Source: Bryoerythrophyllum caledonicum (lineage: Eukaryota > Streptophyta > Bryopsida > Pottiales > Pottiaceae). Taken from it: 64,000 bases of DNA. Each line of letters starts with the position of its first letter. Position 1 is the first letter of the stretch. The notes beneath the pieces are model-generated. The model made no database searches, was not told the origin of the DNA, and was given only the letters and a program-made list of their open reading frames with translations. Location: the NCBI GenBank assembly GCA_963971425.1, contig OZ020516.1:17472593-17536592 (forward strand), written 5' to 3'. The translations under genes and the position numbers were made by a program. Below are positions 1-13,736 of this stretch, in pieces.

Positions 1-3000
1 AAGCCCAAGGACTAGACCACATCCCAACTCCATATTAAAACTAATGCCACTAACATTTCATGAACTTCTCTCCCTATTCTTTTCTCACTGCTACAAACAA
101 AAACAAATTCCCGCATCATGGAAAACTAGTTCTACAGTACTACTATATAAAAAAGGTGACCCCTCAAAACTTCCCAACTATAGACCAATTGCTTTAGCCA
201 ACACTATCTATAAACTTTTCACAATTACATTCACATCCATATTATCCTCATATGGTTTAAAACACCAAATCTTTCATGATAGCCAAGCATGCTTTTTTGC
301 GGAAAAAAGTACCGCTAGACCATAATAGCCGCACTTGAAGATGCACAATTGACAAACCAAGATATATATATTTTATATATTGATTTCAAAAATGCATTTG
401 GATCAATTGACCACACAAGATTACTAGCAATTACCCCACCGACTAGTTGGAAACATCTACTCTAACTCCTCCACCTCGTTGGAGAACAATTTGGAACAAC
501 CCGCCCCATCCCCATCCAACGAGGAACCATACAAGGTGGTACCCTAAGCCCATATCTATTCATCATTATCTTAGAACTACTACTAAGATGGATGCAAAGG
601 AAAAATAACGGCTACACCTATGGAACATCACAAGTAACCATAAATTGGCCGCTTATGCTGATGACCTTGCTGCCATTGCCGGTAAAATTAAATTATTACA
701 AATCCAACTACATAAAATAAACAAATTTTGTAATTGGTCCGGTATGGACGTTGGAACCCAAAAATGTGCCACCACAGGATGTCCAAACAAATCCAAAATG
801 AACCCTACCGCATTCAAAGCACTTATGCAAACAACCAACATAAACTACCTTAACCAACCCATCTCCATACTACACCAAAACAAACCATATGTATATCTAG
901 GCTTAAATCTTGTTCCCTCACTAAAATGGAAGATACAAATTCTTATTACTACAACTAAACTTACCAAACAATGCAAAGAACTAATAACATGCCCAACCAC
1001 AATGAAACAAAAATTAAAAATGGTAGACACAATACTTAGACCCGGAGTAGCATATAGTTTCTATGCAGTTCCATATTTTATGCCTGCTATTAAAAAAACT
1101 AGACGAAAAAATCATAGCCATAAAAAAGTCCATTTGTAGCTTCCCTAAGTGCATGTCAAATATCATTGCCCAACTCCTAAAAAATTTATTTGGACTAGAA
1201 GCTTTTCCTTTAAAAATGCCTATCTCCAATGTTTAGGAGAACAAGTCCAAAATGCACTCAAAAGCACATTCACAGACTTCATATTAGAACCCTCACTTTT
1301 GGAACAAATGTGGCTACAAGAAACCCAAAATAACACAAGAATTAACCAACACCTCTCCCAAAAACTTTTACAATTATTTTTTCAATTAACATTACCACCT
1401 TAAAACAAACTACACTATCAAATGGAACACACATTATGAACCATAATGACTTCAAGACATTCCATTCTACACCCTCTAAACTAATAAAAATTGCTCTTAA
1501 TATTGCCCAACAACTATTTTCCTACCCCCATGGCCCAATACATGCGCCTCATCATGCCTTGTACACCCAAATTCCTACACCCTAAAAGACGCATGTGTTA
1601 CGACCAACAATAACACCCATTTAAAAAACAACACCTCACCAATTCATCCCCCCCAACTTTGCCGCACCCATCCTGTCCTCCTCCCCTACACATATTAAAC
1701 AAACCCATCCACATACCCCATACAAATACCCAATACAAATCCTACTTAGAAATCATACAAGCACACTACCCTGAAGAGCAATTTTGTGACTCAAGATCTC
1801 TTACTCCAACCATAATCATTCCCCTCTTCAACATCCACAAAACCATATGTAATCCCAAAAAAGATATTTACACATTAAAAAACACCATCCAAATTAATGA
1901 AGATCATGGACTGTATATATATGAAGACAATGGGAGACATCTAATCACTATTTCCATCACTAGACTCCAATGGCTAAGGAACCAATACCATGATAAACTA
2001 CAAACTCTCACACACATTGAGCTAATATTCCAACTGTGCGAAACTAAAATAGTTTGGGTATACCAAAGATATAAATATTGCATCCCAAAATCCGACCCCC
2101 TCAAATTCGTACAATATATACTACCCACGCCCATTCTAAACGCACTAATCTCATCCTTCAACATCCAACACTTGTATTTCTCATCCTCCGTAACATGCCC
2201 CATACAACTTACTAAGTTCCATTCACCATTTGAAAGAGACAAAATCTTTGGCTCACCAAAAGATGCTTTTGACCACAAATTGATTGGAAACGGTATTGGC
2301 ACCTCCACAACATAAAAGAAATACAACAAACAATACATTGGGCAAGACTAGTAGCCAAAAATGATCCAATGAATACTTCTACTCTCATTACAACACCAAA
2401 TAATAATTGGTACCAAAACTTTAACCCCCACTTAGGACCATTCCCAGATTCCCACATCATTGCTTTATTTGAAGGAGACTCGGTGCCAAATAAAGAACCT
2501 GCTATTCCATCCAAACTAAAAAACAAACCTAGACTCAAGCCATTCACTATACAAATATTATGCATACACCACCAAGATAATAATGTTGGTAGCATGGAAC
2601 AACTTGCCACACTTACTAACATAACAAATAAACTCAACATACACCGATTATACACAAAAATAGCCCCACCTATACCTTCCCATACCCCGGTGAATCGCAA
2701 CAAAATTTGGTCCCAACTTAAGTATGCATATGCAACACCAATCCACCACCCCCTCCCCACATATCATGATATTAGCCCCCTGAAATTCAAACCTGCAAAT
2801 GATTATTACACAGATGGTTCCTTCAAAAAACTTGTAAAAGCTAGCCCGGACATTGGCATAATGAAAAAGCAGGATATGGTATATATAACTTCACCAAAGA
2901 AATAAAAATATCCAAAAGACTCCACGGACTTCAAATATCCTTCAAGCAGAGATGATGGCTCTCTACAAAACCCTAAAAATTATCACTACACAATACGCTA

Positions 3001-4535
3001 ATAAATCCGCACACATCTTTACAAACTACATAAACGTCTTGTATCTATTAAATACACAAATAATACACCCTACTCTCCATAATAATCACCCTAACAAAGC
3101 CATACTTACATCTATGGTCCAAATGCTACAAAATTGCACACAAATTACAACCCTCCATAGAGTTAGAGCACATGTCAATAGAAAAGGAAACAAACAAGCG
3201 GATAAACTAACAAGTGGATAAACTAGCTATGGAGGGATTAGGTAAATCCTACAAAAATGCCAAACACTCACACGAACATGTGCACGCTACTCCATACTAC
3301 TTCTAAAGAGAAAGTTGGTCTTCTATGAAAAGCACCGCGGACAAAGGCCCCATAAGATTTCTAGATAAATATCTTAAAAAACAAGAACTAATCATTAACC
3401 TAGACTTAATCTCAGAAAGTTTTCCTAAGATAGACAAATCGACCGATAACAATAACATTGATAACGAACTCCCTACAAATTTTTGGAAAAATCCCACAAT
3501 TACAAACTCACAAAGAATAGGCCTCATCAAATTCCATACTAGATAATATATGGGAAATGCCCGCAAACAACTCTTCTCTGGAATAGAAAGATTCCCATCC
3601 ATAGCATGCCCTATATGCACCTCCACAGACCCAGACACATGGCTACACGTTCTCTTCAAATGCCAAAATCATCACATACACTCCCTAATTGTCAAAAGAC
3701 ACAACAAAGCAGTCTAGGAAATCCGGAAACTAATTATATCCTCGAACAAATCACAATGTTTTATACTTATGAACGCCGAAACCTTCAACAACAATCCACA
3801 AGAAAACACAGTCCCCTCATGGCTACTTCCACACACATGTGGAACCCAAAGATGTCATTGTAATGCAAGATTCAAACCAGACATACTATGCGTCAAAGGA
3901 CTTCCATACAAAGACCTCCCACCGGACCACATTAATACAAACCTTACTATCCAGTTTATTGAATTCAAATACTATAATGATAGATCCTCCCGAGAAGCAA
4001 TTGAAAACAAAATTAATAAATACCAACCATTTATAAATGACATTGGTGCTCTTGGTTGGAAAGTTGACCTCCTCATTGTCATTAGTTCTGGAGTGAGAGC
4101 TACTACCTTTATCCCCTCTATGCAAAGTCTCAAAAAACATTTGATATCCCCATTAACCCAATCAAAAAGACTTTTACCAAAATTAATACCATCGCTATCC
4201 AACATGCTATGTCTATATTTCTATACAAATGTAAACTTGAAAACAACCAACCTCTTCCAGACTTATATGATACTTCTTAAAAATCCTTAAAAACATACAT
4301 CCAACCTTGACTAATCATCCCTTGGAATGAAGCCTTAAGGCTCTAACTGATCCCTGGCCCCGGTTATTGGTTACTAGATATTGCTCACTGGTTACATAGT
4401 GTCTACCCTTGAAAGAGGGGAGTAGTTCCATACTACTAAATCTATGTCCGGTGGACATGGACTTAGTGGTGGAACAAACACTTCATTCACTTTGGCCGCA
4501 TCAAGGATCAAAGTTTTTTTTTCTTTTTTTTCTTT
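1..4535 (+). mobile_element. Degenerate RNase H-bearing LINE (non-LTR retrotransposon), 5' end outside window
   Basis: Reverse-transcriptase pieces come first: a NYRPIALANTIYKLFT block near 170-225, a QGGTLSPYLF block near 520-565 and the catalytic YADD at about 650. An RNase H domain follows, with YTDGSF near 2800-2825, an AEMMALYKTL helix near 2945-2980 and the rest to about 3220. A C-terminal zinc-knuckle-like segment (CPIC ... TWLHVLFKC) lies near 3608-3665. The same domain order and closely related protein occur in the element at 60.4-64 kb. The frame is interrupted repeatedly, for example by a stop at about 323 and frame changes near 600, 1140, 1400, 2310 and 2905, so this is a dead copy. 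It ends in a 3' UTR (about 4290-4500) shared with the other copy and a T/C-rich tail at 4511-4535. The RNase H argues against RTE-like elements; I do not assign a clade. Confidence 0.9.
4335..4500 (+). other. Structured 3' UTR of the LINE family (copy 1)
   Basis: This segment of the LINE 3' UTR can fold. An inner hairpin ATGTCC-GGT-GGACAT lies at 4444-4458. It is enclosed by ACTAA/TTAGT pairing, and GTGT near 4400 can pair with ACAC near 4480. The same architecture appears with different bases at 60.43-60.55 kb and in part at 26.75-26.88 kb. In several LINEs the 3' UTR is the template recognised by the reverse transcriptase for target-primed reverse transcription; that role is inferred here. 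Confidence 0.6.
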
Positions 4536-4540
4536 TCTCG

Positions 4541-5212
4541 TTAACCCCTTAGAGCCCAAGTGCACCTGAGACTTATGTTTTGGATTTTGGGCAGGTTTCT
4601 AAAATTCAAAAAAAAATCCTTTCTTTTTATAACTCTTACACTAGATTTCTCCTGATAAGGGCTCCATGGAGATAATTTTATTGTTAATTTTGGATTCTTG
4701 GTTTGAAAGTTAGTACCACTCAAAGTTAGAAATGGGAACTCCGGACAGCTCCAAAATTTGCTAGAAGTCTCTATTGACATTGAGATTTTCCATACACGTA
4801 GAGAATATTACGTTCTTTGAAGATATCAAAAAAAATTCTTGTCTTTAGTGTAAAAAAACATTTTAACACATTTTTACACATTTCGGACCAGCGAGGAAAA
4901 AACTTCATCTTTTTCCCATAAAACCTAGAGATCTTCATATTTTTCCCTTTTTTTTTCCACAACAATATGTGGCGTAAACCTTCACATTGACTATTCATAT
5001 TATCATTCTAAGACATGTTAAATTCTCAAAAAAATAAATTGTGAATTGACAGTTTTTGAACCTCCACTCCTTGCACACTTTTATTGAATATGCTACACCC
5101 CTTCTCTAAATCTAAAAATAGTCGTAGATGGAACTAACATCATGCTCAACACAATGGTAAAAGATTTAGACCTTGTGTAGTGCAAAAATTTAATACCAAG
5201 TGAAGTCAAAGT
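4541..5212 (+). mobile_element. TTAA-flanked non-autonomous TIR element (family C), 3'-truncated copy
   Basis: It begins TTAACCCCTTAGAGCCC immediately after the LINE tail. The body is clearly similar to the complete element at 32,518-33,446 (shared blocks include TTTGAAAGTTAGTACCACT and a shared AAGTGAAGTCAAAGTCT near 5200). Similarity stops at about 5212, so the right terminal repeat is missing. No coding capacity. Confidence 0.65.
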
Positions 5213-5509
5213 CTAAAAGGCCCCATTTGGGCGTCATGTGCGTTAGCTTAATGAATTTCATTGCATGTGTGCTGAGCTGGCGTTCCCTACCGTGTGAACG
5301 CACCACCAAAAAGTTCACCCTTGGGAACGAGAAACCATATTTTCGGATGACGAACATACAGACAAATGACATCCATCAACCGAAAATGGATGAAAAACAT
5401 CCAAACGTGCGTCCATTCCGGATGACGTCACAACCTGGATCTCCGACTCGTGCGCTGGTTTCAATGTACCGTACTAGTAACTCACTACAGTTAGAAGTCA
5501 CCACCCAAC
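5213..5509. other. Intergenic spacer with a TGACGTCA palindrome
   Basis: No gene is recognised. A perfect TGACGTCA (bZIP/CRE-type core) sits at 5423-5430 in the region upstream of the CLC gene; whether it is functional is unknown. Short open frames here show no family resemblance. Confidence 0.4.
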
Positions 5510-5551
5510 GTGACTAGTAAGTCACTGACTGATGAGTGACTAGGAAGTCAC
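5510..5551. repeat. Two tandem short palindromes, GTGACT(4)AGTCAC
   Basis: GTGACTAGTAAGTCAC at 5510-5525 and GTGACTAGGAAGTCAC at 5536-5551 are inverted-repeat units with 6-bp arms and a 4-bp spacer, separated by 10 bp. They lie just upstream of the presumed CLC leader and could be a paired binding site or a footprint of an excised element. Confidence 0.6.
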
Positions 5552-5559
5552 TGACGAGT

Positions 5560-7490
5560 GATGTACCTTCCTGCTAACTTAGCGGACACCGCTAAACCTC
5601 GATGGACAGGTGAATTTTGGAGGCTCGCTAGATTTAGAGGCGGGGTTAGGGAGGGTTTAAGGCTCCGATTTCTGGGAGAGAGAGTGTTTTTTACTCATCT
5701 TGTCTGTGATTGTGCGTGTGTTTGGAGTGAGAATGAATTCATGAGATTCAGTCTAAACTTGGCGGAAGCGTGTGTGAAGGAACGGTAGTTTTTTCCTTCG
5801 ATTTCGGTAGTTTTTTGTAGAATTTCTTCTGGTTCTTGGATCAGTGTATAAGGTTATGGACTTCACTCTGGTGCTGGAATTTTTGAGGGAGAGGTGGAGC
5901 TTGGAGGCAAGCGGAGGTGAGTTTAAGTGACATTTGTGTTTGCGCGAACGTTTAAAACCCTAGCGATCTTTGTTTGAAGCGTGGAAGCGTGGAAGATGCG
6001 ATTCTAAGAAGTTTTGTTAGTTTTGGTTTGAAGTGTTTTTGTTTGATTTGTTTCTAGATCCGATCCGGAAAGTCACGTTCGTGTCGAGTTTTTGCTCTGG
6101 TTAGTCTGATTGGCAATTCGGATTCGATCGCCGAATGTACATAGGATTTTTGTTTCGATTCTCAATGCGGTTCCTGAGTGGAGCGGTGGAAAGCGAACTG
6201 CTTAAGAATCAATCAAGAACTGCAGACCTCACCGACGGCGTTCACCTGGATTTTAAAAGAAAAATTCCTGGAGCCGTACTGTTTTGTAATTCGGTACTTT
6301 CGAGTTTTTGATTTATTTTAAGTAGTGTCAAGCGGATCGACAGTGTGAGTTGGACTCGTCGATTCTTGTAGCACTTGTATTTACATTGATTCTAGGACTT
6401 CGTTGTAAACCTTTTGTTGATGCGGTTGCTGAGCGGAACAAAACTTCGCAAATTGCTGAGAGTTACATGTGCAATTTCGACCTAAACGTCTACCTGGATT
6501 GTTTTGTTGAGATTGTTTTCTGTTGAAGCCGTACTATTTCATTCTGATTTTTTCGCGAGTTGGAGTGATTGAACGTAATCCTGTGTATTACGAGTCGATT
6601 TTCAAACTAATATAAGTTGCTGCGGATTTGGAAATTGAGGAGAAAGAAGTCCTGCTGTGTTTCTGACAGACTAATCCACGGGCGATGTGATAGGTTTTGT
6701 ATCCGGATCTGGTCTTTTTTCTTGTGAAAGGTCTTGCTTCCTTTTGTATGGTTTGCCAGGCTTACACGATCCTTCTTAATGGTTATTCACTCCTGATTCT
6801 CATACTTTCCTTTTTTCTTTTTTTTTCTTCTTCGGGGTTTTAGACGGTTAGGAAGGTTTCATCAAAACTAGTTTAGTATTAATCTCCGCAACACCGAGTC
6901 CAGTATTATTCTCCGCAACACCGAGTCTGATGTGGGGACGCAGTCAGCAACATGATGTAGCTTTATTACAAGAGGTTTGACACTACTTCTGCAATTCTTT
7001 TCTCTCAATACTTCTTTAGCATTTCAGTAGAGTTGCACTGTGATTATTCGCTGCTGTGCATTTTGCAGAATAAAAGAATTCTGGAGTGTTTAAACCTTAA
7101 AAGAGGAGGCTGATCAGATTTCCGGATTTGAGTCACTGTTGAACTTAATTTTCTTGTCACATTTCAAAATTCTGATTTTGTGAGACGAGTACTAGTCTTG
7201 GTGAAATTAGTAATTTGTAGGTTTTCAGATATTTCCCTTCTCTTGCTTGAGATTTGGATAATATGTTGGACGGAAGACATCGGAGGTGAAGTCTACGCCA
7301 CTGTGAGCTCTAATTTTAAATATTTAGTATTACTGCAAGTCTATGGTCGATTCTGGTCGTGATCATGCTTTTCCAGGATCTCGACGAAATTATTAAAATT
7401 ATCATTTTTTTGTGCAACCGGATGATATTTAGACACCGTCTAAGATTTTTAATCCGTTTCACTGATGATTATTTTTCTCCCGGCATGTAG
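5560..7490 (+). other. Long presumed 5' leader / first-intron region of the CLC gene
   Basis: No conserved protein is seen between the palindromes and the CLC start codon. The T-rich, intron-like composition, the AAACCCTAG telo-box-like motif near 5957 and many upstream ATGs suggest one or more non-coding 5' exons and introns. The first coding exon is preceded by CCCGGCATGTAG directly before ATG, so the true leader exon boundary cannot be fixed without a transcript. A 27-bp tandem duplication lies at 6874-6927. Confidence 0.4.
6874..6927. repeat. 27-bp tandem duplication in the CLC leader
   Basis: Two adjacent units, 6874-6900 and 6901-6927, share AGTATTA(A/T)TCTCCGCAAC and ACCGAGTC and differ at only about two positions. 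The small local duplication lies in the untranslated region. Confidence 0.75.
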
Positions 7491-10400
7491 ATGGCAGATA
7501 TGGAACCAGAAAGTGAAGTTCCTCTGCTTCGAGGCCAACTTGAAGATGCTCGGTCACACCAGGAAGAAGAGCCCAAGGGGGACGAAGTGGGTGTTGAAAG
7601 TCTTGATTATGAACCAATTCACAGTTTGGTATATGCACAGACGAAGAAAGGAAGTAACCAACGACATTTCTATGGGTGAGAAGTTTTGTACCTGTCCATA
7701 TTAACCTCGTATTTTTGCATAATCTGAAAATTTGAAGACCAGACTCTGGTTGTTTTAACCACTCCATAATCGAGAAGGTCGTAATGTTTCCGTCTGGGTT
7801 TTAAATGCCTTTGCAGATACACTGGTCTTACATTTGCCAAGTGGATCATTACAATCACTATCGGTCTTCTTGTTGGTGCGTAAATTTTTTCCCTCTTGTT
7901 AGCACACATTCAGTAATGGTTCAGTTTTAAGCATAACTAGCATTCGTATCATTCTTATGTAAACATTGATATAATTTGAGTTCGTATCTCACAGGTCTCG
8001 TTGCGTATCTTGTGGAATCTTCACAAGAGCTTTTTATCTATATGAAGGTGATAACATTGCTGCATAAACGCTTTGAGTCATAATGAACCGAGCATTCTTT
8101 TAATCTTGGCTGCATGTCTTGATTCTGTGCAATTTACCACGTGAATTGAGTTTATATCAATCCTTTGCTCATGGTGGATGACGTTGCCATGACTGTTACC
8201 TTCATGCTTTGTTGAATTAGCTTATGTACGTTACTGACATACTGATTTACAAGTTCAGAAGGACTGGACACAAGAGACGATAGATGGAGGACTTAAACTA
8301 CCATTTGTCTTCCTTGGTTATGCTGGTTTTGGCATTGTTCTGGTTCTGATGTCCAGCTGCCTAGTTCTTCTTTGGGCTCCTGCAGCAGCAGGTGGAGGAG
8401 TAAGTTAGACAAACCTTTGAACTGTGGGGTTTCTTCGATTGCGTAATTCTGCATTAGGGTCTTTTTGGATATGAAAGCAAGTAACGCTGTTCGGCTTGCG
8501 TCTTGACAAAGTGTCGATTTCGTCAGTATCTGGCAACAGTTAGGATTTACTAGCTGTCAATTGTTTGACACGCAATCTTCGAAATATTTCCAGGTTACTT
8601 TGGTGATGGCCTATTTAAATGGAATCGACATTCCAAGTTTCTTCGAAGGTCGAACTCTTGTCACCAAGGTATACCCCAGTTCTTCCTTTACACAGTTCTT
8701 CATAAGTCATAATGAATCCGTTTGTTGAATTACGGTTTGGTTTAATTCTTGGAAGCTAATGCTGCGGTTTTTGTGTTTTGCTGGTACACATCTCTGAAAC
8801 ATTTTGTCTGTATGTGATGGCAGATTGTTGGAACAATATGCACAATTTCTTCAGGGTTACCGGTAAGTCTGCAATGTCTTGCATCTTTACTCTTCTGTAT
8901 AGCGACTCCTAATATTTCAATTTGTGATAGCTAAGGTTATGGTTGTACTTTCCTTGTGATTTGTATGATTGAACACACTGGTAGACTGCAGTCCGCTCTG
9001 AGGTGGATGTTTGAGAGTCATCTGCGAGCCGTCTCACTGATTTGTATCTTTCACTTGTGCAGATTGGGCAGGAAGGGCCAATGGTGCATATTGGTGCTGC
9101 CATTGCCTCCTCTCTCACCTGGATGCACGGTCGCTTTCCAACACATAGAAGGGATGGTTCACAACGGTATTCAAGCCCATATCTGCAGAATATCAGCAAG
9201 TTCTCTCAAAGAGCCTGGCCCTTTGTAAGTATAGCTCCACCGAATTTCATGGCCTAACAGATGTTCCTCCCGTGATGAATAACATGAGTTCAAGTTTTAA
9301 TTGTGGGCATATTTCATGTCTACAATGTTCAGATTTTTTACTCAAAATTTGATCCTACTTCCATCCTACTCATACGTCCATTTTCCAACACAGGACTTCC
9401 ATAATGACAAAGATCGTCGAGAGTTCATCTCAGCTGGTACAGCGGCAGGGTAAGCCGGTTAATCAAACGCACCGCAATCTCCACTAATTAAACCGGACAT
9501 CATCAGTCCTTTGATACTTTGTTTTCATCAATAAACCATTATGTCTACGATTGCCTGAAACTCTGATCAAGACAGGAGTACATCTATATGTGATCACTGA
9601 CCGGTTATCACAGGTTGGCTGCTGCTTTTGGCGCCCCAATTGGTGGAGTGCTTTTTTCTTTGGAGGAAGCCTCAAGCTTCTGGTCTAGAAAGGTATGTTG
9701 ACATAGTCGTGTTGAACATTAATTTTATTACCTATTGGATGCTATCTATCAACTAGTCTAATTTAATTCCAGAGGAAAATCTCATCGATGGTCATATTTC
9801 GCTGAACTTGTAATTGCTCTTTGTATGCGCTGCTCATTCATGTTTTCAGTAGTCCTTAACCTGAGTGGGTTTTTTTCTGATATATTTGTGATCTTTGAAC
9901 TGTTTCATTTTTGTCGCAGGTGATGTGGCGATCACTTTTGTGTACAACAATGGCAACCATGATACTTGCATGGTTGAATGATAGGTGCGTTCCATATCTA
10001 CGTATTCAAAGAACATGTTCTCGTTTCTTCCGATTGCCAACGCACTTGGTTCTATTAATTAATTAATTTGTAACTAATACATAGCCTATGCCCTTTTATG
10101 TTGATTGTTGTCTCACGTGTATATATATTCTTGCATATCAATAGATCGCCAGCTTTTTGGTGGCATGTGATAATTTGAGTAGCGGGTGGGGTTATATATT
10201 TTAGAAGACGATTTAAGACCGCTGATTTTATGTTGCAGGGATTTTTCACTGTCATTACCTGGAGGTCTAGCTTATCACGGTGTCCAGGTAGAGGCTGCGA
10301 CAACATCTTTGAGTTTGCATTCTAATCTGTTTGCTTCTTGTGAGCATTTTGCACCTGCTGCTAAGATAGTATATTTTTCATCACAAACTACATTTGGTAT

Positions 10401-13400
10401 GCAGGTGGAGGTTGATCTGGATTCCGTGCCGCTGATCATGGTGACTGCTGGTTCATTGGGTGTGTTGGGTGCGCTGCTCAATACTGCTCATGGTTGGCTA
10501 TCTCCATACAGAGCTCCATCCAAAAAGGGGTTTCTGAGGTTAGTTATCACATTCACTTACAAACTGCCGTAGTATCACGATTCTTGGTAGTTTGCATGCT
10601 GAAAATATGGTGGATTTTGTCAATTGTAGTGATCCTTCGTTTTGCCAGCTGAAAAGTCTAATCAATAAAGGTTTTCTATCTTTGTGCAGAGTTGTGGAGG
10701 CTTGCTCGATCACATTCATTGCCGTTGGTACCATGTTCATTTTATCTCATTTTTTCGGTCGCTGCCTACCTATCCAATCAGGGTTAGTGAACTAAACTTA
10801 TTTGCTTTAATTGTCTTGCCTGTTTTGACTGTTTTTGACAAGAACCTTCGTTTTTTACCACCAGTAGATCCTATTGTGAAACATGTCATCACACTTTTGG
10901 TCACGGTCGTTTTTGGTCTTTTGCAGTCAGCAGGGGGAAGAGTATTGGTTTCGGTATACATGTCCTAAAACTGATCCCAGTACTGGGATTGCTTACTACA
11001 ATGATCTCGCGACGTTGTATTTTGGTGTTCCACATGAGGTGTGATTTTCTCTAATAGGTGGCTGAAATTTATTGTATGAAGATTATCTAATAAAATACTC
11101 TCATGATCACTTATTACCATGGATATTCTTTCATGACTTTAACTGCTCAGACCTAACTTGTTCGCCCTATTTGAAAGCAGACTATCAAGCACTTGTTTGC
11201 GATTGGGAACGAACTGGACACCTATTTTAGCATACGGAGTCTCGTATTGCACTCAATGTCGTTTTTTATTCTTTTCAATCTTGCATACGGTGTTGCTACT
11301 CCTGGAGGCATTTTTATGCCATCTATTATGGTACGATAGTCTTCATTTGTCTTTTTTTTATAACTATCGTACAGATGTCTTGGGTTGAATGAGTCTGGTA
11401 TTATGCTTTATAACTGTAAGCATACTAGATGGCATATTAGCTCACCTTATTGTATCTGGTCGAATGAACTGTTGAACAAAGGTTTAGAACCTTCTGGATT
11501 TCAAAATCGTCTCTGCTTGTATTTACTGGTTTTAAAAATAATATTTTGCAGGTTGGGGCCTCTTTTGGCGCATTTCTTGGAAGGGTGTTTCAAGTGTACT
11601 TTCCAGGGTATGGATTTCTAATTATTTTCCTTTCCATATCTGCTTTTTTCATGTTCATTTACAGGTCATCATGTACACAGCTGAAATTTATGCAAGACAT
11701 GATCTTCCTAGCTACTGGCTCGTTTTAGAGATCGTTGCTTTGGATTCTGTGGCTTCTATTTGACACACGTTCTTGACGAAAATTGACAAATTTACTGAAT
11801 TGAATTGACGTTACAGAGGAGACATCCAGCCCGGTCTTCATGCATTGGTTGGGGCAACCGCTATGCTTGGAGGGGTCTTCCGATCATCTTTATCGTTGGT
11901 ACGAAGAATCTGCTTCTGTACCGTTCATATATATTTTTTTGTCAAACGGATTGGTCTTTAATTTTTTTCTTCAAAAATCACTGGTTTCCTCTGCCATATC
12001 TTAGTTTTATATTTGTTCCGGTATCTTTCTGCTCATCCTCCTTTGGTTTCTACTCTTATTTCATTCTTCCTAAACTGAGTACGAGTGTTCTCTTCCTTTG
12101 TGCAGGTGGTCATTATGATGGAGGGCACTGGTGGTCTCCAGTATCTCTTACCAGCCATTATTGCCATATACGTTGGCAACTGGGTAGCGCACCATATTCA
12201 CCATGAGGGTGCCTATGAAGCTGATCTAGAGCGATTAGGTGTGCTTTCACTACGCTACACGCTTGCAATCGTGTTTGAAACTCTACAACTCACCACTGTT
12301 GCAGAGTCTGCTCTGATTAAATCAGAACAAGTTTTCACATTTCAAGTCTTTTTTGGACCCTGACAAAGTCACGACTGTGCTACGTTGTCGTTCTGATTTG
12401 CCAGCACTGAATTTTTAATTATATGAAATCATGTGCTTTCAGGAGAGGTTCGGTTCCTGCAGAGTGAACCCCCACGCCACCTCATCTCAGTGACTGCAGC
12501 CGAAATGATGGCCCCTAATGTCATTACGCTGACGGAGGTAGTCTGGTGTTTGAAAGCTCATAAGCCATGAAAATATTGATATTTTTGTCATCCTTTCTGG
12601 AAATTTCTGATGATAATTGCTGATTTTGTTGGATCGACAGATCGTCTCCGTTGGCGACGTCATCAAAATTCTGAAGAATACTCAGCACAATGGCTTCCCA
12701 ATCATCAGACACGTAGAAGGAAACGACGAGGGTCAGCTGGTTGGTTTGGTTCTGCGGCATCAACTCCTGCTGCTTTTGGAACAGCGGGCCTTGATTGAAG
12801 TAGACTCGGATATGCTCCAGCTCCCACTTCCCGAGAGGTTTATTGCACGAAATCCCAGAGTCACTAAAGAACATATTTATCTGGAGCATGCCATGCGGGT
12901 CTACCATCACTGCCACAACCCCTACAGACGATATTTATCCTCCCGCCCTGAAGCTGTGGACGACTTGGAATTGGATGAAATTTTGCAGGTAAGTCTCCAC
13001 AGATATGACTGTCAATTTCAGGCTTGGAAAAGAGCCTGGTATCAGGAAGTTCTGATTCTCTTACTTTGGTGGCACAGGAACACCCAGCGACAAATGGAGT
13101 GCATGAAGCCAATAACAAAGCGAACGGTTCTGCAAACAAAGAAATCCAAGAGAGCAGTGACTCGGCGAAGACTTCTGAGAAGCAAGTTTCCAGCCACAAA
13201 CGGGAGTTGGCTCTGGACCTCAGATATTACATGAATCGTGCCCCTGTTACGGTACGCTTGGCTGTCATGTGAGGGGCTTAGAAAACAGAATCACAATCTA
13301 AAGTCGTAGGTGCGATGGACGTCTAATTGCCAGCTTCACACCCTTGTTTTGAAAGTGTATTATCTCTTTGGTTGTGTCCAGGTTCGCTCAGAGTGTTCAG

Positions 13401-13736
13401 CACAACGGGTGTACGTCATTTTCAGAACTCTAGGCTTGAGACACTTGTGCGTCACGGACTCCAACAACAGGTACAATTTTATGACCACTGCTCTTGTAAC
13501 CAGATTGGATTGCCTCTTCCTCTGGAGGAAGGTGTACGACTGTCCAATGAGACCTGATTCACATGGTTGGTGCTGGCAGTGTTATTGGAATGATCACAAG
13601 AAAAGACATAGCTCTAAGTGCTCATCACCAGAAAGAGCACTCGGAGGGCAAGGTTACTCTGGAGCGGCAGGAATCAGACGGTAGTGCATACTTTGGCGAC
13701 CGAGCGAGTAAAGACATTCTGTTCTCACTGCCGTAG
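7491..13736 (+). CDS. CLC-type anion channel/exchanger, CLC-6/7-like, with two CBS domains (23 coding exons)
   Basis: Spliced 861-aa membrane transporter. Exons: 7491-7675, 7817-7875, 7995-8047, 8259-8399, 8594-8668, 8824-8862, 9063-9224, 9394-9449, 9614-9692, 9920-9984, 10239-10287, 10405-10538, 10690-10782, 10927-11038, 11181-11330, 11552-11607, 11817-11898, 12106-12238, 12443-12537, 12641-12988, 13078-13251, 13382-13470, 13580-13736. All junctions are GT/AG and keep frame. Family marks: GQEGPMVH with the gating glutamate at residue 188, SLEEASSFW with the proton-glutamate position at 275, GGIFMPS at 476-482, CBS1 about 593-665 and CBS2 about 765-840. The SLEEASSFW block and C-terminal CBS pair resemble endosomal/lysosomal CLC-6/7, so an endomembrane or vacuolar anion/proton exchanger is likely. 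The usual GSGIPE motif reads GGGVTL (144-149), so selectivity may be unusual. The start is the first ATG of the exon; a second in-frame ATG follows two codons later. Confidence 0.93.

Noticed and set aside
11650-11735. Possible extra CLC exon after CATTTACAG (TCATCATGTACACAGC...)
   Set aside because: It does not keep the frame between exons 16 and 17, which already join to give the conserved [17 protein letters not shown] block.
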